DNA of 64,000 nucleotides from Scleroderma bovista. Its lineage: Eukaryota > Basidiomycota > Agaricomycetes > Boletales > Sclerodermataceae. A program made the position numbers and the translations under genes. Shown piece by piece: positions 50,855 through 64,000 of the stretch. The stretch is from the NCBI GenBank assembly GCA_037178675.1, contig JAYMGJ010000391.1, positions 1 to 64,000 on the forward strand, given 5' to 3'. Within the stretch, counting starts at the first letter, position 1. Each line of letters opens with the position of its first letter. Under the pieces are notes generated by a model that worked only from the letters and a program-made list of their open reading frames with translations, was not told where the DNA came from and made no database searches.

Positions 50855-51890
50855 CTGAATCTCATCGGATAGTGCGCTTCTGTGCATCTGTCATCAACTT
50901 GTACAGTACTACGATTGTGAACATACATACATGGCTTTGCATCCAAAGCGGGCATGCAGCTGCGGCATATACTAGCATGAGGGGTCCGATGTCAGCGCTC
51001 TTCATCTCTCACGCATTCGCATCGATGCCGGGGAGCACCCTTGCAGGGGCTGACAGCGTCGATCACGACACAAGCACGCACGAAGCGATCAAGTGTGAAG
51101 CCAGCTGGGTAACGACCATATGGGGTAAATAATCGGACCCGTGTGCTTGAAGCTTCGGACTGATCTTGCGTTGGCCTTCCAAGTGAACTGCGCTACTAGT
51201 CACCTGAATCACCAGGGTAAGCAAAGTCCATGAGCGGCAAATAAAAGTACAAAGAATAACGCATTTCTCATTCAAGATTCTGGCAGTGGCTTTCGAGGGT
51301 GATTAGTGCGGCAGAGCTATATAAAAAAAACTAGCACGAAGACCGCATGCAAGTGGAACTCCAGTCGTCACGGCATTAGCAAATACATCTGCACACAAAG
51401 CCTGTAAAGGCCATGGGGTTATAGCACGTGTGCGCGAATGAACGAGAGTCTTGATGGCGAGGATTCTGGGCTGCACGTGAGTTTGAGTCGCTGCAACGAG
51501 TTGGTAGTGGTGACGAAGATAGCGACAACCAATGATCACAAGCGCCGACGCTTTCCCTTTTTGGGGCACCCCTGACATACTGCATCACAAGATAAGATAA
51601 TTTTCCCCGTTTCATTTGGAAACGAACCTTGCCAAATTCCTTCAAAGGTTGTCCCCGCAGCACCTGCCAGATTGATACATTCTGATCGGGGGGTAAATGC
51701 GGGAGATTGCGATATCGTTTAATGGTTGGACCTTGCAGGATTGGTGTCCAGATTCCCAGTAACGGGGCGTGTTGTCACCAAGTAGGGAAAATAGAAAGGC
51801 GAGGACAAATTTAGGTCTGACATAGACAGATGGGACCTTCAATATTCCAATTTGAAGTTCGAACGTTGCACTGATCACATGCCACGTCGG
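50855..51890. other. Intergenic region between CipC-like genes A and B, no gene seen
   Basis: About 1 kb. It is not obviously homologous to the region downstream of gene B, so gene A is not part of the younger B/C duplication. Short open frames only. Confidence 0.5.
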
Positions 51891-51912
51891 TGCTGGGGTC
51901 CCTCTCCTGCGG

Positions 51913-51920
51913 TATATAAA
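51913..51920 (+). promoter_or_regulatory. TATA box of CipC-like gene B
   Basis: TATATAAA 69 bp before the ATG, in the shared context CTCTCCTGCGG-TATA and followed by GACTGCCGAACGCCCCATC, identical to gene C. Confidence 0.75.
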
Positions 51921-51981
51921 CCCCTTGTATGGACTGCCGAACGCCCCATCACACGCACATCTTACCTACTATCCGATAAAC

Positions 51982-52521
51982 ATGGGTTGGTTCAGCGACG
52001 ACTCTGACCAGGCTCGGGCCTACGATGAAGTCACGGTAATGCACCTTCAACTGTATGTCACGTCAGGTCCTAATGGTTCATGATCTAGAATGCACCACAC
52101 AAGGCTCGGCTTTCGCATGAGCTCATCGCTGGTGCAGCTGCGTACGAGGTAATTCATCACGCTCGTGACTCATGGGTGTTGCAGTGATGATGACCGTGTG
52201 TTGCAGGCGGCCAAGGCGTACGAGGAACATAGGGAACGCAACGGTCAACCTGACAACCATGCCAAGGCCAAGGAGATCGTGTATGACTGATACTTAAGAG
52301 TCTTCGTCTCCGATGTTGATCATGCTACAGAGCGGGTCTCGCTGGGGCTTTCGTTGACCGTATGGTTGAAACAAAAGGCCTGGACTTCGTCGACGCGCAG
52401 AGGGCAAAACACGCAGGTAATGGGTTTCCTCGGCATCACTTGCTATTAGTTGTGCTAAAACATGGTTATTATCATAGCCAAAGAACATTATGGAGAATCC
52501 CTTGCAAATGAGTACAACTAG
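51982..52521 (+). CDS. CipC-like small protein (DUF3759), copy B
   Basis: About 105 residues from five exons: MGWFSDDSDQARAYDEVT; NAPHKARLSHELIAGAAAYE; AAKAYEEHRERNGQPDNH and KAKEIV; AGLAGAFVDRMVETKGLDF and VDAQRAKHA; AKEHYGESLANEYN, TAG at 52521. Intron positions match copies A and C exactly. No frame defects. Family members are induced by stress or antibiotics and on wood or litter in other fungi, but their biochemical role is not known. Gene and 3' flank form one unit of a tandem duplication with copy C. Confidence 0.88.
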
Positions 52522-53822
52522 GACACATCCAACGGGAAGGCCTGTATAATTGTACACTAGTGAAGATAACATTCGAGAGATAGTACAGACAAAGATACAC
52601 ACATGGTAGTTTTGTAGAGAGTATTGATCAGACCATCAAAGGTGTGTTTGCGCCAGCGAACCATGAATTTTCCCGTCAGATGCGCTGTCAAGGGGAGTTT
52701 CAAAGGGAATGGGCGGTGTCCCATGAGTTCCTGAGGGATATTGATAGATAAAGCTGTCGTGAACCCACTTACCTGTTTCTGAGCTTCAAACCTCAAACTT
52801 GTCTCCAGTTATTTACTCTGGTCAAAGAATGGATACTCACCAATAAAGCCAAGCGTTGCATTTAGAGCTGACCTGGCTGAAATCCCTCAAGCTTAATCCA
52901 ACAGTATCGAAAGATAGCCGTGGGCCGCGAAATCCATATACACCGCAAGTTAACCCATTTCTGGAGTATACGACCCTACAGACACTGCAGAGGTACGCCA
53001 GCGATGCCATAAAACCCTGGAACCTCGTTCTGCGGGTCGTCCTAGATGGCCTATTATACAGAACAGCTATAGTGGTTGTCGATAACAGTATCTGTAGGAG
53101 GCTAAGGCTTATGAAGACACGTTCGCCAGATGGGCCATCGACTCTGGGCTCAGGGCTGAATATGAATATATTTGTAGGCTCGAGAGCGTGTCGCAACGAC
53201 TGCTAACCTCGGTATGAAAACACTGCAGCGCCGGGTGATTAGGCCTTTCGTTGATCGTATGCTTGTCAAAAGTGAGTTCGACGGATCATGGAAGTTGCTT
53301 ATCTAAATGAACATTTTAGCTGTGTGGTCAACGGGTGTTGCTCCATTTGGTTGCTATTCGTGAGGTATCGGAGTGTACAGTATCCGGGTATGCATGTAAC
53401 CGCAGGTCTGTGCTTCGACCAGAAGGCTGGGTGAGTACTACAGCGCTATACTTGAACTAGCGAGGCGATCCTAGCCTTCCAGAGGCACAGCCAGGGAATA
53501 CCCAGTGACCTTGAGGTCTGACAACGATGCATCGATGAGCACCCATGGTAACCCAATGCAAGTGCTAGCTGACACCATTCAAGCCGGGGATCTCCTCGCG
53601 ACGTCACTGCATGTGGGTCAAGTGGAGTGATCATTTAGGGTCCGGGCGGCCATAGAACAACAGAACAACCCTGGAAGTTGTTGTCCTGTCAGCCCTATAC
53701 ATAGCAGCAACAGTACTCCTACAGAGGTCCGTGTATACGATCCGTCACGAGTCACCTGTGGCCGAATTCATGCAAGTTCACCCTCCAGTTTCTTCTGATC
53801 CGGGTTCATCCGAAGGACTAGA
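52522..53822. repeat. 3' flank of CipC B: duplicated downstream of CipC C (54449-56282)
   Basis: Ordered matches between the flanks include AACCATGAAT, GCTGTCAAGGGG, TGGTCAAAGAATGGATAC, GGCCGCGAAATCC, CATTTCTGGAGTATACG, CCTCGTTCTGCGGGTCGTC, TGTGGTCAACGGGTGTTGC, AGAACAACAGAACAACCCTGG and GGGTTCATCCGAAGGAC. The second copy lacks about 270 bp present here (near 53060-53320) and contains two inserted elements. Confidence 0.85.
53090..53280 (+). pseudogene. Degenerate CipC-like exon remnants
   Basis: GAGGCTAAGGCTTATGAAGA at about 53098 resembles the exon encoding AAKAYEEH, with an AG acceptor before it. CTTTCGTTGATCGTATGCTT near 53250 nearly equals the exon encoding FVDRMVETK, with a 3-bp loss and a GTGAGT donor soon after. 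Spacing fits exons 3 and 4 of the family. Exons 1 and 2 are not recognisable and no continuous frame exists. Probably a fourth, dead array member. Confidence 0.55.
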
Positions 53823-53846
53823 TATGGAGGCAACGCCTGCGGTATG

Positions 53847-53854
53847 TATATAAG
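53847..53854 (+). promoter_or_regulatory. TATA box of CipC-like gene C
   Basis: TATATAAG 69 bp before the ATG, same spacing as gene B, followed by the shared GACTGCCGAACGCCCCATC leader. Confidence 0.7.
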
Positions 53855-53915
53855 CCCCTAGTATGGACTGCCGAACGCCCCATCACACGCACATCTCACC
53901 TACTATCCTATAAAC

Positions 53916-54448
53916 ATGGGGATTTTCAGCCATGACTCTAAGGAGGCTCAAGCTTACGATCAAGTCACGGTAATGCACCTTCAACTGCGCTTCACGTCAG
54001 GTACCAATGGTTTCGTGATCTAGAACTCACCACACAAGGCTCAACTTTCGCATGAGCTCATCGCTGCAGCAGCTTCGTACGAGGTAATTCCTCACACTCA
54101 CAGGTGTTGCAGTGATAATAACCATATGTTGCAGGCGTCCAAGGCGTACCAGGATCATCAGAAACGCCACGGTAAACCTGCCAATCATTCCAAGGCCAAG
54201 GAGCTCCTGTATGGCTGATGCTTCGAGTCCTTGACTCCAATATTGATAATGCTACAGAGCGGCTGCTGGTGGGGCTTTCATTGACCGTATCGTTGAAACC
54301 AAAGGCCTGGACGCCATCGACAAACAGAAGGCAAAGCATGCAGGTAACGGGTCTCCTCGGCATTGCTTACTAGTGATGCTAAAACATAGTTATTATCATA
54401 GCCAAAGAACGTGCACACACTGCACTTGCTGAGTCTGGAAAAGATTAA
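53916..54448 (+). CDS. CipC-like small protein (DUF3759), copy C
   Basis: Five exons at the same positions as A and B: MGIFSHDSKEAQAYDQVT; NSPHKAQLSHELIAAAASYE; ASKAYQDHQKRHGKPANH and SKAKELL; AAAAGGAFIDRIVETKGLDA and IDKQKAKHA; AKERAHTALAESGKD, TAA at 54448. Intact frame. It differs from B at many residues although introns and promoter are very similar, suggesting change in the protein under retained regulation. Function unknown; cytosolic by absence of a signal peptide. Confidence 0.87.
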
Positions 54449-54548
54449 CTGACACATCCGACGTGAAGGCTTGTACGCACCTATGTAATCAAACTGTACA
54501 GTAGCGGAGATAACAGTATTAATCAGTCCCTGTGAACCATGAATTATA

Positions 54549-54885
54549 CTATCACTTACACCGTTGTCGGCACCCCCACCCATTCGGCAGTCACAGAAAT
54601 GTCACCATATGTCACTGGTGTCACACAGATTCCGTGGTGAGAATTGTGACTCCACTTCGGCAGTTGTGACAACTTGGGTGACAAATGAGCGTGACTGCCG
54701 TTCAACCCAGCATTTTTTGCGATCTCAACAACTACTGCACGTATATCGATGCTTCAAGCTATCAGAGTATCCGAGTGGTATAAAATAAATTTTATACTAG
54801 TCAATGTTGTGTGTAGTTGAGCGGTGGGTGGTAAAAAACCAAAGTGCCGAATGGGTGGGGGTGCCGACAACGGTGTAAGTGATAG
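54549..54885. mobile_element. 337-bp MITE with perfect 41-bp terminal inverted repeats and TA target duplication
   Basis: Left end CTATCACTTACACCGTTGTC.. (54549-54589) is the exact reverse complement of 54845-54885. TA flanks both sides (54547-54548 and 54886-54887). The interior is GTCAC/GTGAC-rich without coding capacity. The homologous flank of CipC B (AACCATGAATTTTCCC, about 52665) lacks the element, giving an empty-site allele. TA duplication fits a Tc1/mariner-type non-autonomous element. Confidence 0.88.
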
Positions 54886-55003
54886 TATGGTCAGACTTGG
54901 CTGTGCTGTCAAGGGGTGTCCCTCAATCTCACATAAGTTCCTGAGGATATCAATACTTACCCAGTGGCTCTAAGCTTAATTCAAGTTTCAAAATTGTGTC
55001 CAG

Positions 55004-55574
55004 GGGGGCCCGCAACCACGACCATGGTCGGGTTTCCCACGCTATGATAGCTGGGCAAGGTAGTGCACGAACGATAAAAAGCACACAGAACACCACTGGC
55101 CCCCCCTAGAACGATTATTACGAGTCATTAAGTTGACCAAAACACACGAACAATGCCAGACTGGCAAGAACAACCACACTCAGCGACCACGTACTCACGA
55201 ATTTTTCTACCCAATGTAGACATCCTGAACATACCAAAGACCAACCAAAGATGAGTTGAAATGTGAACCAATCACACAAGCAACACGATTACTCCATGTG
55301 ACAGTCCACTGTGATGCTGTCCCCTCTTGCGAGATGTTCGCCTCCCTTTTCCCAACCTGAGGTTTTAGTGGGTATAACGCCTACCAGGCGCCCTTCAACA
55401 GGTTTACCAGTAGGCTCACGGAGTCCCACATACCCCCATCCTTGACGGGAAGTGCATAAGAGCATTTTTCCTCGGAACGAAGCCCAACTGGGTTTTCGAT
55501 CTAGTGTATTATGTAGAGCTTGACTTGTCAGTGGCTACATAATGATATCACTTGTCCAAAAAAAAAAAGAAATA
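55004..55574 (+). mobile_element. 571-bp poly(A)-tailed retroposon with 8-bp target duplication
   Basis: Flanked by GTGTCCAG at 54996-55003 and 55575-55582. It ends in an 11-A run (55558-55568) followed by GAAATA. The duplicated flank of CipC B reads CTTGTCTCCAGTTATTTAC at about 52796-52815 without the insert, so the site is known. No reverse transcriptase is present, so it would depend on a LINE or be a processed transcript copy. I could not identify Pol III boxes or a parent gene with confidence. Confidence 0.7.
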
Positions 55575-56282
55575 GTGTCCAGTCATTTACCCTGGTCAAA
55601 GAATGGATACATGACCACACAAAGCCAAACAAACGTTGTATATCCCGTAGGCCGCGAAATCCCCATTTCTGGAGTATACGGCCCTACAGACAGTGCCAGC
55701 GATGTCATAGAGACCATGCAACCTCGTTCTGCGGGTCGTCTTAGATCCCGAACAGCTATGGTGGTTTTGGTGGGATGTCAATAATCAATTGGCTGTGTGG
55801 TCAACGGGTGTTGCTCCATTTGGTTGGTGCTCGTGAGACGCTGCTAATATATTGAACGTCTGAACGTATCGGGGTGTCACACAGTATCCGGCTATGCATG
55901 TAACCGCAGGTCTGTGCTTCGACCAGTGGGTGGTGAGTGCTAGTACTTACTACCAATCGAGGTGACACAGCCAGGGAATGCCCGGTGACCTTGAGGTCTG
56001 ACAACGACTCTGCCCAATCGATAACCCAATGCAAGAGTGCCAGCTGACACCACTCAAGCAGGGCAACTCCTTGCAACGTCTCTGCACGTGGGTGACTAAT
56101 AAGTGGAGTGGGGCGACGATAGAACAACAGAACAACCCTGGTTGCTGTCCTGTCAGCACTACAGTCTACAGAGGTCCGTCCTATACGCTCCATAATTCAC
56201 CTGTGGCCGAACTCATACGAGTTCTCCCTCCAGCCCTAGAGGCGCCAATCTAGATCTGGGTTCATCCGAAGGACGCCATTCG

Positions 56283-57160
56283 CCGGGTCTTGGTCTGCAT
56301 CGTTCGCCGTATGCCGGATTGTACCCTCGAACAGGACTCGAAACTGCCTGAAACAGGGGACGGCGTCTCGTGGGTAAAATCCAATGGATAATTTCGGATC
56401 TGTGAGGCACTATCTATCGCTACAAGCTCCAGCTGGCCACGTTCGTGAGGTGCACCCTAGTGTCCTTGTGATACAAATGCACGGCTTGCTCGAAGCCATC
56501 ATATGTGTTCAGGGCGGAACCGGTCACGCAAAGTCAGTATCATACTGGATCAGTCGATGGGCAGCAGACATGAACAGGGTAAATGATCTTTGAGGCGCCC
56601 GCATTGGTCTCGTGGCCCGTCACTTCTTATCTGGAAAACGTCACGAGTTACTATCGGTTCACCGAGGCCACCCACCTAACCGTTTGCGGGACCTTGCTGG
56701 TTCCAAGAGCTGTGCATAGTGGAGCGCTAAACTGCCACAATACTGCTGCCATGTCATGCATATGTATATCGTTTCCCCTCCCTCGTTACGTTTCCGAATT
56801 GCAGTGAGCCAATTACCGATTGTTGCTTCTTCAAAGGCCTCCGTGATTGTCATATTACATGGGTTTTAAGAAGTCTTGTGCAATGAGGAAAACATATGTA
56901 CTGCTTGGACGGAGCATTTGCTGGACAGTGGCGATCGAGATATGAGGTAGAATCAAACACAGTGGGGTCGACGTGGACCGATTGAGTCGTACAAGGCCAA
57001 GACGGAATATAATAGCACTTCCAACACGTAGAAATGAGGGGTGGCAGCGAAACCCAGGGATAACAAGGAGTGATGTGAATGGCGTGAGCGCGAGGTGGGT
57101 GGAAATGTTCAAAAGGGTGATCTACAACAAAAAAAAAACAATAGATAACGGTTCATTAGG
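56283..57160. other. Intergenic region, no gene supported
   Basis: Between the end of the CipC duplication and the 3' end of the LAMMER kinase (-). An A-run lies near 57128-57137. Open frames are short and unrecognised. Confidence 0.5.
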
Positions 57161-59162
57161 CTACAGCTCTTCTGGGATGGAAAGGGAGAAGTAAGGATGT
57201 TGTAGAGCACCACGGACTGTTATCCGTTGTGCAGGATCGAAAGCAAGTAGTCGCCGCACAAGGTCTGCAAACTCCCGGTTAATCAGGTCTGTAGGTGGTA
57301 TCACATCCTACATATAAAGGGGTTGAGTGGACGTTCTGGCAGATTGTAGGTGAGATCTCACCTGGAGCGATCGTGTGGCACGAACATCCTTCTTACTCTG
57401 TCGTGAGGCTTTAGGTTTCGGCCAGTCTAACCGTGAGCCATCCTTGAAAAACTCTGGCTTTAAACGTGCGCCAGCGCGTGCAAAGCGCTCTGGCATCTTT
57501 CCCATGACCATCTCCATCATGGCGAGATGCTCTAGGTTGTCATGGGTTTGGTAGAGGGCGACCCCGGTGTAAAATTCCACGAGGATGCATCCCAAGGAGT
57601 ATGCATCACACGGGTATGACCATCCCAAGCCTGCATATGCGTCTCAGTAAAAAGCCTGTAGACGCGGACGACAAATGCACCTAGGATGATTTCTGGTGCT
57701 CTGTAATGCCGTGTTGATACGACCGTAGAGTGGTACTCATCCTCAAACGTGGCAGATCCAAAATCAATGAGGCGGATGTCTGTCGATTGGAGGATCCGTT
57801 TGGTGCGCGGCGGCGGATTACGCTGCGGAATGTGTCATCAGAAACGCCGTCAGTATGCGCGGACAAGCACCGCATACCTTGCCAGGTACAGGAACAACAG
57901 CCAGTCTATAGTCATTGTTGACAAGTAAGATGTTTTCCGGTTTAAGGTCCGTGTGAATGAGGTGGAGATCATGCAAGACTGTACGGACAGTACTTGGTAA
58001 GAAAATGCACCAGAGGAAGAATGGAAACGCACAAGCGACACTGTCCAGTAATTGCCGAGCAAAAGACTGTATGTGGTGTCGCGGGAACGGGGCAAACTCG
58101 TTCTCTTTGAGGAAATCATATACGCACATGCCCAATAGTTCTGAAACTAGGCAAATATGGTTGCGATGGTCAAAGGTGTGCAACAAATGGATGCATTTGC
58201 TGGAAATGGAAAGGTCACGAAGTGCCTAGGGCAAGTCTGGGGACAGACGAACTGAACGTTTGTCGGATCTTTCTCCTTGAGCTTCTGTAGAACACGAATT
58301 TCGATCTTGCTTGCATCACGATATTTTGGGATGGCACGGATAATTTTGATCGCCACCCTGTTATGAGTGTGCATGTCGATAGCTTCTACAACTTTACCGA
58401 ACGTTCCTTGGCCCAGGAGACGAACGGTGCGATCTGGAAGCCAGGGATATACGGCAGGAACGAAAGGCATGGAGGAGACAGCGTACATCGGTTATGAATT
58501 ATGTCATCTGGTATGATGATGTAGTGACCTTCCTTGTCATCACAAGGAACGACCCCGCTGGATACCTGATGATAAAGATAGACGCGAGGATTAGGTCGTA
58601 TTCGGAGTTGACGATGACTGTTACGTACATCCGTTGTTGCAGGACCGCTTCCACTGGCCCACGACTTCGTGGAAGGGATGGGGACCTGTGGCTGCAGGCC
58701 AGTAGCCAGTTTCTTGGTGATAGTCCCACGGGGTTCGTCAGCCTGGTCCCGCTTCCTCTTTTTTGGCGCTGGCGCCACTGGGACTGCAGAGGAGGTGGAA
58801 GCAGACAGGGCCTGAGCCTCGGCGGCAGCACGGGCTCTTGTTCTGATTGACGCAGTGGGATAGGGTCGGTTGACAGGATCATATCCGATGGGGAGAATGG
58901 TAGCGGGTGATATGGTCGATGGCGGGGGTGGAGTGTCATCAATGACGATAACTTCGCGGAGTCGACCTTGGTTGTCTACTTCTTGTACTTCACTGTAGCT
59001 GACGGTGAACTGGTGGACTCTCTTTCTCTTGCGGGAGACGACGGGTGGAGTTGGCATGACGGATGTGTTAGTGCGAGGTGAATTGAGGGCAGTGAGATGA
59101 TATTGAGTGAGAATTTGGGGAGGCAGCTGGGGAGGCAGCTGGGGATGGACGACAGCCTGCAT
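57161..59162 (-). CDS. LAMMER (CLK-type) dual-specificity protein kinase
   Basis: Nuclear kinase that phosphorylates SR splicing factors and other regulators (Kns1/Lkh1 in yeasts). N-terminus of about 240 residues is basic and disordered, with likely [13 protein letters not shown] and KKRKRDQAD. Kinase core: [19 protein letters not shown] (P-loop), NRVAIKIIR (ATP Lys), [40 protein letters not shown] (catalytic loop), [10 protein letters not shown] (DFG), [27 protein letters not shown], the family signature [11 protein letters not shown] and a C-terminus [21 protein letters not shown], ending EEL at 57161. All catalytic residues are present. The kinase domain seems complete. Start ATG 59162 is the likely first codon, but the long N-terminal frame is open further upstream without ATG support. 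Confidence 0.92.
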
Positions 59163-59394
59163 CAGTGGGGGATGGGTGGGTGGGTGGTGGTGGTGGTATG
59201 GAACGAAGAAACGAGAGCAGCACGGACCAGCCAAAGGTTCACCCAGCGAGTTGTTCAGGTCAAGTGCTATTTGTGTGTCCGTGTTTGGGCGGTGTGACAC
59301 CCTTTTCGATTCTGTGACGCGGTGGCCGTCACGCGCGACCGTGACAGTCGCTCGCTGTGGAGGTCGTCGAACTGCACCCAGCGGACGTCGCAAC
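59163..59394. promoter_or_regulatory. Divergent promoter between LAMMER kinase and MYST acetyltransferase
   Basis: 232 bp between the two start codons. Contains (GGGT)n/GGTGG-rich sequence near 59165-59200 and GTGACGCGG/CGCGACCGTGAC around 59315-59345. No TATA box seen. Inference from layout. Confidence 0.45.
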
Positions 59395-63399
<4,005 letters not shown>

Positions 63400-64000
63400 A
63401 TGATGGATGGACACTGCATGGTATTTGTGTACTCATACAATTCCTTGTAATTACAGCCGTATTGACTATTAGTTATATTTCTCCGTAGGTGTTAGTAGAA
63501 CGTGTGTTGATCAGCGACGTTAAATATGTGGTGGAGCGAACCAGTTGGAAAATGAACTCGTAGACTGTATTTGTGTCTGTTTGCTATTGGCTTCTGAAGC
63601 AGTGCGTGCGCCTTGCGAGCGAGCCACGTCGAGCGCGAGCGGTTCACAGCTGGTTCATTGCAGTTCATCGACCAACACATATAGAATGGATAACGGGCCA
63701 CAACCGCATGGGTGAGCACATCCTTGCCATGTCGCAGCTGCCGCCATTCAGGATGGTAGCGATGTGGCCCTCCCCCATCTTTTCCGTGTCTCTCACCCTA
63801 CTGCTTGCTGTGCAGTGATCCGAGCATGGCATTCGGGCACATACAACGAGATCCAACGCTTACAAACAGCGTCACTAACGTATCTGTAAGCCACGGCCCG
63901 CTCACTGCGCATGCACTATGATCCATTCTCTCCCCACAGAGTTTGAACCAAGCACTAGGATCGCACCTAACGCCCGGGTTGAACCCGCGACCCACATTTC
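63400..64000. other. 3' flank of the MYST gene to the window edge, no gene supported
   Basis: 601 bp. The first ~150 bp are A/T-rich and suit a 3' UTR. Near 63970-63992 there is CCCGGGTTGAACCCGCGACC, superficially like a tRNA T-arm but without a foldable cloverleaf. No coding sequence could be supported. Confidence 0.45.

Noticed and set aside
55004..55574. LTR retrotransposon solo LTR
   Set aside because: The insert has an A-run at its 3' end and lacks TG..CA ends, which points to retroposition rather than LTR integration.
63930..63995. tRNA-like T-arm (GGGTTGAACCCGCG, or GGGTTCAACCC on the minus strand)
   Set aside because: The stem and loop sizes do not fit a T-arm (no 5-bp stem with a 7-nt loop), and no acceptor, D or anticodon arms could be folded before the window edge.

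Overview
The window looks like nuclear DNA of a filamentous basidiomycete, most likely an Agaricomycete. Genes are dense and broken by many short introns of about 45-70 nt with GT..AG ends. Several proteins read best as basidiomycete forms: the bZIP factor, CipC-like proteins, hAT and mariner-type transposase relics, and a PHD-MYST acetyltransferase. No bacterial, viral or organellar genes were seen. All exon structures were joined by eye from splice signals and family conservation, so individual junctions may be off.

Layout. 1-6.6 kb: 5' part of branchpoint-bridging protein (-), diverging from the TFIIH helicase XPB/Ssl2 (+), then a bZIP factor (+). 7.2-18.4 kb: uracil-DNA glycosylase (-) back to back with dolichol kinase (+), then a large GAF hybrid histidine kinase (+). 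18.9-23 kb: SWR1 subunit Swc6/Vps71 (-) diverging from one continuous reading frame that joins cystathionine beta-lyase to mevalonate kinase (+). 23-31.7 kb: an accessory block made by tandem duplication. It has two minus-strand metacaspase-like genes (one broken, one apparently intact), a fragment of the lyase gene, a hAT transposase relic at the junction, and a third, divergent metacaspase (+). 32.3-46.5 kb: a core block of homocitrate synthase (+), S28 serine peptidase (-), Rpb5 (-) diverging from Swd2 (+), a secreted aspartic protease (-), enoyl-CoA isomerase/hydratase (-) diverging from a TRAP-alpha-like ER protein (+), and a small complex I subunit (-). 46.5-50.2 kb: gene-free DNA with degenerate direct repeats. 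50.2-56.3 kb: three tandem CipC-like genes with near-identical core promoters, inside a younger duplication that picked up a 337-bp MITE and a poly(A)-tailed retroposon. 57.1-63.4 kb: LAMMER kinase (-) diverging from a tandem-PHD MYST acetyltransferase (+).

Most of the genes are conserved housekeeping functions in transcription, splicing, repair, chromatin, lysine and methionine metabolism, isoprenoid and dolichol synthesis and the ER. Adjacent functions are mostly unrelated, as is usual in fungi. Exceptions that may matter are mevalonate kinase made as the C-terminal half of a methionine-pathway enzyme, and the very tight divergent pairs UNG/dolichol kinase and Rpb5/Swd2. The strongest candidate for something undescribed is the lyase-mevalonate kinase fusion. 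It sits next to a duplication that copied part of the same gene.
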